A stretch of 18,005 nucleotides of DNA from JAWLCG01 sp041687295. GTDB taxonomy: Bacteria; Planctomycetota; Phycisphaerae; SM23-33; FEN-1343. Location of the stretch: positions 1 through 18,005 of the forward strand of contig JAWLCG010000063.1 in NCBI GenBank assembly GCA_041687295.1, in the 5' to 3' direction. The notes under the pieces were generated by a model. The model did not search any database. It saw only the letters and a list, made by a program, of their open reading frames with translations, and was not told where the DNA came from. Below, piece by piece: positions 14,335 through 18,005 of this stretch (position 1 is the first letter of the stretch; every line of letters starts with the position of its first letter). The position numbers were made by a program, and so were the translations under genes.

Positions 14335-14844
14335 CTACTTCAGCTGGCTCATGAGGTTCTTGAGGTAGCCTTGGACGACCTTGGCCGGCAGCGGGTCCAG
14401 GGCGGGCTCGAGGACAGCGCCAGTGGCGAAGTCCTGGACGGCCTGTCGGCCCTGCCGGCCGAACTCGCTGAGCCGGCGGGCCTGCTGGTCGGCGCGGGCG
14501 AGCTGGCCCTGGGCCATGTCCAGGCAGTAGTTGACCACGAGGTGGTGCAGCTCATCGGCGCTGATGGAGGCCTTGTCCTTCTCGCTGAGGCGCGGGGCGA
14601 CCTCGGTGCCGCCGGTCTCGCTGAGCAGGACGCTCTCGGTCTGCATCAGGCGGTCGATCTCCCGCTTGCGCTGCTGCTCGAACTCCTCGTCCAGCGGGGC
14701 CAGGGGCAGTTCGTCGGTCTCGCTGGGCGGGGCGGGCACGAAGTTGCTGCCCTCGCAGTGGGGACACTTGCCCCGCTTGCCGCCCGCCTCGTCGGGGGCC
14801 TGGATGAGCTGATGGCAATGTTCGCAGTGAAAGGTGATGGACAT
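14335..14844 (-). CDS. Zinc-ribbon protein of unknown function, last gene of a three-gene operon
   Basis: A 169-residue cytoplasmic protein. Two CxxC pairs (C7/C10 in FHCEHCHQ and C27/C30 in KCPHCEG) form a predicted zinc ribbon of the kind common at the N-terminus of planctomycete proteins. The rest is charged and mostly helical, with an acidic linker (about 42-60) and a C-terminal helical part (about 95-169). No catalytic motif is visible. The start at 14844 lies 2 nt after the stop of the yjbQ-like gene (TAG CC ATG), so translation is probably coupled. A longer upstream reading would overlap yjbQ and was rejected. A regulatory or nucleic-acid-binding role is possible but unsupported. Confidence 0.85.
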   Translation of the reverse strand: MSITFHCEHCHQLIQAPDEAGGKRGKCPHCEGSNFVPAPPSETDELPLAPLDEEFEQQRKREIDRLMQTESVLLSETGGTEVAPRLSEKDKASISADELHHLVVNYCLDMAQGQLARADQQARRLSEFGRQGRQAVQDFATGAVLEPALDPLPAKVVQGYLKNLMSQLK

Positions 14845-14846
14845 GG

Positions 14847-15260
14847 CTACTCTCCCAGGGCTTTGATGATTAGACGCTTGCGTCGCTGCCCGTCGAACTC
14901 CGCGTAGAAAATCTGCTGCCACGGGCCCAGGTCCAGCCGGCCCTGGGTAATCGGCACGATCACCTCGTGGTGGACCAGCAGGTTCTTAAGGTGGGCATCG
15001 CCGTTGGTCTCGCCGGTGCGGTGGTGGCGGTAGTCGGCCTTGAACGGCGCGAGGTCCTCGAGCCATTCGTCGATGTCCGCCAGCAGGCCGCTCTCGGCAT
15101 CGTTGACGAAGACGCCGGCCGTGATGTGCATCGCGCTGACCAGGACGAATCCCTCGGCGATGCCGCTGTCGGCGACGACCCGGGCGACCTCGTCGGTGAT
15201 GTTGACGTACTCGCGCTTGCGCTCGGTGTGGAACCAGAGATACTCGGTCTTGCTTTTCAT
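14847..15260 (-). CDS. yjbQ: YjbQ family protein (UPF0047)
   Basis: A 137-residue protein of the YjbQ/UPF0047 family, full length. Conserved blocks are present: SAMHITAGVFVNDAE (42-56, with His45), DYRHHRTGETNGDAHLKN (76-93), LLVHHEVIVPITQGRLDLG (94-112) and PWQQIFYAEFDG (113-124). E. coli YjbQ has weak thiamine-phosphate synthase activity; the physiological role across bacteria is unclear. Conserved His, Asn and Glu residues suggest a metal-binding active site. The ATG overlaps the stop of the upstream membrane-protein gene by ATGA, and the zinc-ribbon gene begins 2 nt downstream, so this is the middle of a tight operon. No other thiamine gene is in the window. Confidence 0.92.
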   Translation of the reverse strand: MKSKTEYLWFHTERKREYVNITDEVARVVADSGIAEGFVLVSAMHITAGVFVNDAESGLLADIDEWLEDLAPFKADYRHHRTGETNGDAHLKNLLVHHEVIVPITQGRLDLGPWQQIFYAEFDGQRRKRLIIKALGE

Positions 15261-15484
15261 CGGCGCCGCTCCAGCAGCCTCAGGACCCAGCCTGCCACCA
15301 GCAGCACCAGGCCGGCCAGCAGCAGCACGCGTCCCAGGGCCAGGATGAACCGCAGCAGCACGATCAACAGACCCACGCCCAGCAGCACCACCCCCACGGC
15401 CACCAGGCGGTTGGGCAGGCGCTGCCGGCGGACCCGGTCGATCCGCTGTTGCAGCCAGTCATGGTCTGGACGGTTGGTTCGCAT
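15257..15484 (-). CDS. Small membrane protein, first gene of the yjbQ operon
   Basis: A 75-residue protein with a basic N-terminal segment (about 1-26), two hydrophobic helices (about 27-45 and 52-70) separated by a short Arg-containing turn, and an Arg-rich end (LLERRR). The topology is a helical hairpin in the inner membrane with both ends probably cytoplasmic. I chose the ATG at 15484; an upstream ATG at 15502 would start inside the promoter -10 region. Its TGA overlaps the yjbQ start (ATGA). The codon pattern and coupling make it a real gene, but no family is recognised. Confidence 0.75.
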   Translation of the reverse strand: MRTNRPDHDWLQQRIDRVRRQRLPNRLVAVGVVLLGVGLLIVLLRFILALGRVLLLAGLVLLVAGWVLRLLERRR

Positions 15485-15503
15485 GGCGTTCTGCCTGTAC
15501 AAT
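15474..15503 (+). promoter_or_regulatory. Probable promoter of the radical SAM gene
   Basis: TTGGTT (15474-15479) and TACAAT (15498-15503) are 18 nt apart, giving a leader of about 59 nt. The -35 box overlaps the first codons of the divergent membrane-protein gene. The -10 box shares five bases with the -10 box of the opposite promoter. Confidence 0.45.
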
Positions 15504-15527
15504 AGGCTTTTCGCGGCCGGCGAGCAA
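15499..15527 (-). promoter_or_regulatory. Probable promoter of the yjbQ operon
   Basis: On the minus strand, TTGCTC (15527 to 15522) and TATTGT (15504 to 15499) are 17 nt apart. Transcription would start near 15492, only about 8 nt before the ATG, so this transcript too would have almost no leader. Confidence 0.4.
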
Positions 15528-15568
15528 GAGGCTCAGCCCCCGCATTGCACGCAAGGAGTTGTGAATCC

Positions 15569-17356
15569 ATGCGCCTTCTGGGCGAAACGATATCGCGCGA
15601 GGTCCTGCCGCGGGTCCGCCAGCCGGCCCAGTACTGCGGCCTGGAGATCAACCAGCGCTGCCCCGACGTGACCAGGGCCGAGGTGAGGGTGGCCCTGGCG
15701 TTTCCGGACGCCTACACCGTCGGCATCAGTCACGTGGGCTCGCAGGTGCTCTACACGCTGCTCAACGGCCTGGCGGGCGTGGCCTGCGACCGCAGCTACT
15801 GCCCCCTGCCCGACGCCGAGGGCGTCATGCGCGAGCGCGGCGTGCCGCTGTTCGCCTGGGAGAGCCGAGCCGCCCTGGCCGACTTCGACGTGGTGGGCTT
15901 CAGCGTCTCCTATGAGCTGCTGGGCACCAACGTGCTGACGATGCTCGACCTGGCCGGCATCCCGCTGCACTGGGCCGAGCGGGGCGAGGGCGACCCGATC
16001 GTCGTCGGCGGCGACGCCATGGCCGACAACCCCGAGCCGCTGGCGGACTTCTTCGACCTGTTCCTCGTCGGCGACGGCGAGGGGCCCCTGGCGGCCCTGG
16101 TCGAGCTGGTTCGGCGGATGAAACGCGCCGGCGCCACCCGGCAGGCCATGCTGCTCGAGGCCGCCCGGACGATTCCCGAGGCCTACGTCCCGCGCTACTG
16201 GCAGCCGCAGTGGAACGACGACGGTACGCTGGCGAGCCTGGAGCCCACCGGGCCCGAGCTGCCCCGCCAGGTGCAGCGGTCGTGCATCCCGCTGAGCGAG
16301 TCGCCGCCGCTGAGGGCCCCGCTCGTGCCGGCCGCTGAGGCCGTGTTCGACCGCATCAGCCTGGAGATCATGCGGGGCTGCCCCAACAGCTGCCGCTTCT
16401 GCCACGCCGGCTTCACCCGCAAGCCCATCCGCTGGCGGAGCGTCGACGAGCTGGTCGCCCTCGCCGAGCAGGCCGTCGCCAACACCGGCAGCCGCGAGAT
16501 CAGCCTGCTGAGCCTCTCCAGCAGCGACTACCCGCAGCTGGGCGAGCTGATGCGCCGCATGAACGAGACCTTCGCCCCCCGCCAGATCAGCATCGCCATG
16601 CCGAGCCTCCGCGTCGACAAGCAGCTCGAGCACCTGCCCTGGCAGCTCAACCAGGTCCGCAAGGGCGGCCTGACGATCGCGGCCGAGGTCGGCTCCGACC
16701 GGCTGCGGCAGGCCATCGCCAAGCGCGTCACGCACGAGGACCTCGTCAACGGCGTGCGGGCCGCCTACGCCGCCGGCTGGAAGAGCGTCAAGGTCTACTT
16801 CATGGCGGGCTTCCCCGGCGAGACGGACGCCGATGTGGACTCCATCGTCGCGCTGTGCCGGCGGATCTCGCTGGCCCGGCGCGAGGTGGACGGGCACCCC
16901 GGTGCGGTGACGGCCTCGGTGAGCTGGCTGGTGCCCAAGCCGCACACGCCGCTGCAGTGGGCGGCCCGGCCCGAGCCGGGCTACTTCCACCGCGTGCGGA
17001 TCCGCCTGCGCGAGCTGGCCAAGCGCTCGCCGGTGAACGTCAAGTGCCACCACGTCGAGCGCAGCACCCTCGAGGCCGCCATCGCCCGCGGCGACCGGCG
17101 GATCGGCCTGGCCATCGAGGCCGCCTGGCGGGCGGGCGCCCGCTTCGACGGCTGGGACGAGCACTTCCGCTTCGACCTCTGGCGGCAGGCCTTCGCCGAG
17201 GCCGGCCTGGACATGGAGTGGTACGCCGCCCGCCCCCGCGGCCTCGACGAAGTGCTGCCCTGGGACCCCATCGCCTCGGGCCGACCCAAGGCCGCCCTCG
17301 CCGAACAGTGGCACGAGTACCACCGCGTCCTCGAAGAGACCCCCGAGCAACCGTAG
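15569..17356 (+). CDS. B12-binding radical SAM protein, TIGR03960 family
   Basis: A 595-residue protein. The N-terminal part (about 38-200) resembles a cobalamin-binding-type domain (VGISHVGSQVLYTLLN, then FDVVGFSVSYELLGTN). The radical SAM core (about 258-480) carries the cluster motif CPNSCRFCHAG with Cys271, Cys275 and Cys278, and later VKVYFMAGFPGETDADV. WLVPKPHTPLQW (453-464) and the tail ARPRGLDEVLPWDPIASGRP (554-573) are typical of TIGR03960. The substrate of the family is unknown. It is often fused to or followed by a DUF2344 (TIGR03936) partner, but here the next gene is rph. AAGGAG (15553-15558) supports the ATG at 15569; an in-frame start 24 nt upstream would precede this site. Confidence 0.93.
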   Translation: MRLLGETISREVLPRVRQPAQYCGLEINQRCPDVTRAEVRVALAFPDAYTVGISHVGSQVLYTLLNGLAGVACDRSYCPLPDAEGVMRERGVPLFAWESRAALADFDVVGFSVSYELLGTNVLTMLDLAGIPLHWAERGEGDPIVVGGDAMADNPEPLADFFDLFLVGDGEGPLAALVELVRRMKRAGATRQAMLLEAARTIPEAYVPRYWQPQWNDDGTLASLEPTGPELPRQVQRSCIPLSESPPLRAPLVPAAEAVFDRISLEIMRGCPNSCRFCHAGFTRKPIRWRSVDELVALAEQAVANTGSREISLLSLSSSDYPQLGELMRRMNETFAPRQISIAMPSLRVDKQLEHLPWQLNQVRKGGLTIAAEVGSDRLRQAIAKRVTHEDLVNGVRAAYAAGWKSVKVYFMAGFPGETDADVDSIVALCRRISLARREVDGHPGAVTASVSWLVPKPHTPLQWAARPEPGYFHRVRIRLRELAKRSPVNVKCHHVERSTLEAAIARGDRRIGLAIEAAWRAGARFDGWDEHFRFDLWRQAFAEAGLDMEWYAARPRGLDEVLPWDPIASGRPKAALAEQWHEYHRVLEETPEQP

Positions 17357-17386
17357 TCCGACGGTACCCGGGACCTCTTACCCAAG

Positions 17387-17408
17387 CCCACGGAATGCTT
17401 TCCGTGGG
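17387..17408 (+). repeat. CCCACGGA-family hairpin, copy 5
   Basis: Stem CCCACGGAA / TTCCGTGGG with loop TGCT, flanked by CCCAAG and CATCG. It begins 31 nt after the radical SAM stop codon, so it may act at the transcript end. Confidence 0.85.
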
Positions 17409-17440
17409 CATCGTGGGCGGAGCGTCCAATCTCTCCATAC

Positions 17441-17459
17441 CCCAGGGCATGCCCCTGGG
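17441..17459. repeat. Short GC-rich hairpin
   Basis: CCCAGGG pairs with CCCTGGG around CATGC. The stem resembles hairpin C' of the mirror array (CCCAGGGCT/AGCCCTGGG), but the loop differs. Confidence 0.55.
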
Positions 17460-17514
17460 TCCGCGTAGAAGAAGCGAAACGGGTGGGGCGCCTTCGGGCA
17501 GCCCGACCGAGACC

Positions 17515-17559
17515 CCCACGGATTGCGCGACTCACTGCGTTCGCCGCTGCATCCGTGGG
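17515..17559 (-). repeat. CCCACGGA-family hairpin, copy 6, with enlarged loop
   Basis: The usual 9-bp stem (CCCACGGAT / ATCCGTGGG) is intact, but the 4-nt loop is replaced by 27 nt. The insert folds on its own (GCGA/TCGC) and contains, on the minus strand, CGAACGCAGTGAG, which also caps a hairpin at 8362-8374. On the minus strand the stem is preceded by CCAAG, as in the other copies. Confidence 0.75.
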
Positions 17560-17589
17560 CTTGGAGAGGCGGGCGCGGGGCGCCGCCGG

Positions 17590-17618
17590 TTGCCCCGCGG
17601 GGGGCGGTTCGCTACAGT
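17590..17618 (+). promoter_or_regulatory. Promoter of rph
   Basis: TTGCCC (17590-17595) and TACAGT (17613-17618) are 17 nt apart. The -10 box ends 9 nt before the ATG at 17628, the same geometry as the promoter at 2220-2247, and no Shine-Dalgarno is present. The rph message may be leaderless. Confidence 0.5.
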
Positions 17619-17627
17619 GGGCGGTCT

Positions 17628-18005
17628 ATGGCACGCAAATTACGACACGACGGGCGCGGGGCGAACGAGCTGCGGGCGGTGGCGATCGAGCCGAACTTCA
17701 TTCCCTCGGCCTCGGGCAGCTGCCTGATCCGCTTCGGCGACACGCGGGTGATCTGCACCGCCAGCCTGAGCGACCGGGTGCCCGACTGGATGGTCGGCAA
17801 GGGCCGCGGCTGGGTGACGGCCGAGTACGGCATGCTGCCCGCCAGCACGGGCCAACGCAAGAGCCGCCCCCTGCTCAAGCCCGACAGCCGGGGCGTCGAG
17901 ATCCAGCGGCTCATCGGGCGGGTGCTGCGCAACGTGGTTCGCCTGGACAAGCTCGGCGAGCACACGCTGTACCTCGACTGCGACGTGATCCAGGCCGACG
18001 GCGGC
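17628..18005 (+). CDS. rph: Ribonuclease PH (partial, runs off the right edge)
   Basis: The first 126 residues of RNase PH, a phosphate-dependent 3'-to-5' exoribonuclease that trims tRNA precursors. The start MARKLRHDGRGANELRAV matches the family opening (normally R-x-D-GR). Also visible are GDTRVICTASL (37-47), the signature AEYGMLPASTGQR, EIQRLIGRVLRNVV and DCDVIQADGG at the edge. The segment usually reading GRTxEIQRLI reads SRGVEIQRLI here; whether the phosphate-binding Arg aligns needs comparison. The ATG at 17628 has no Shine-Dalgarno but follows a good promoter. About half of a normal RNase PH is missing beyond the window edge, so an intact gene is likely. Confidence 0.94.
   Translation, partial: MARKLRHDGRGANELRAVAIEPNFIPSASGSCLIRFGDTRVICTASLSDRVPDWMVGKGRGWVTAEYGMLPASTGQRKSRPLLKPDSRGVEIQRLIGRVLRNVVRLDKLGEHTLYLDCDVIQADGG

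Noticed and set aside
15533..17350. 605-codon open frame on the minus strand
   Set aside because: It is antisense to the radical SAM gene, which carries an intact CxxxCxxC motif.

Overview
The window is a very GC-rich bacterial chromosome segment. Its style suggests an uncultured planctomycete, possibly Phycisphaerae: GC-saturated third codon positions, wide gaps packed with short palindromic repeats, a RbsABC-type sugar importer beside a GH9-like enzyme, and a large secreted protein of unknown function. The lineage is inference. No tRNA, rRNA, CRISPR array, transposase or phage gene was found.

Layout. Bases 1-74 are probably the last codons of a plus-strand gene that converges on a minus-strand sensor phosphatase (154-2145: dCache-like sensor, HAMP, SpoIIE/PP2C). 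The phosphatase diverges from a sugar ABC importer operon: ATPase 2257-3774, permease about 3967-5103, lipoprotein binding protein 5173-6171. After a repeat-rich gap comes a GH9-like protein with no signal peptide (6610-8277). The next 850 bp (8278-9128) hold no credible gene. They contain two composite inverted-repeat structures. Then come thiol peroxidase tpx (9129-9641, minus), a DUF2203 protein (9932-10360, minus), the ribosome-assembly GTPase der (10620-11948, plus) and a cysteine-free secreted protein (12341-14224, plus). A minus-strand three-gene operon follows, transcribed as small membrane protein, YjbQ family protein, zinc-ribbon protein (15484 down to 14335). It diverges from a TIGR03960-type radical SAM gene (15569-17356). 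The window ends inside rph (RNase PH), which starts at 17628 and runs off the edge.

How the genes fit together. The importer and the cytoplasmic GH9-like protein could form a pathway for oligosaccharide uptake and intracellular processing. der and rph are ribosome/RNA housekeeping genes, and tpx is antioxidant. I see no defence system or obvious accessory gene cluster.

The most unusual content is between the genes. At least six families of hairpin or short repeats occupy nearly every wide gap. Two show base-paired changes in their stems with constant loops, so the structure rather than the sequence appears to be what is kept. The best case is 8813-9051, where a unit of about 115 bp with four hairpins is present twice in mirror orientation. 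Two genes (2257 and 17628) also look leaderless: each has a promoter whose -10 box ends 9 nt before the ATG, and neither has a Shine-Dalgarno sequence.
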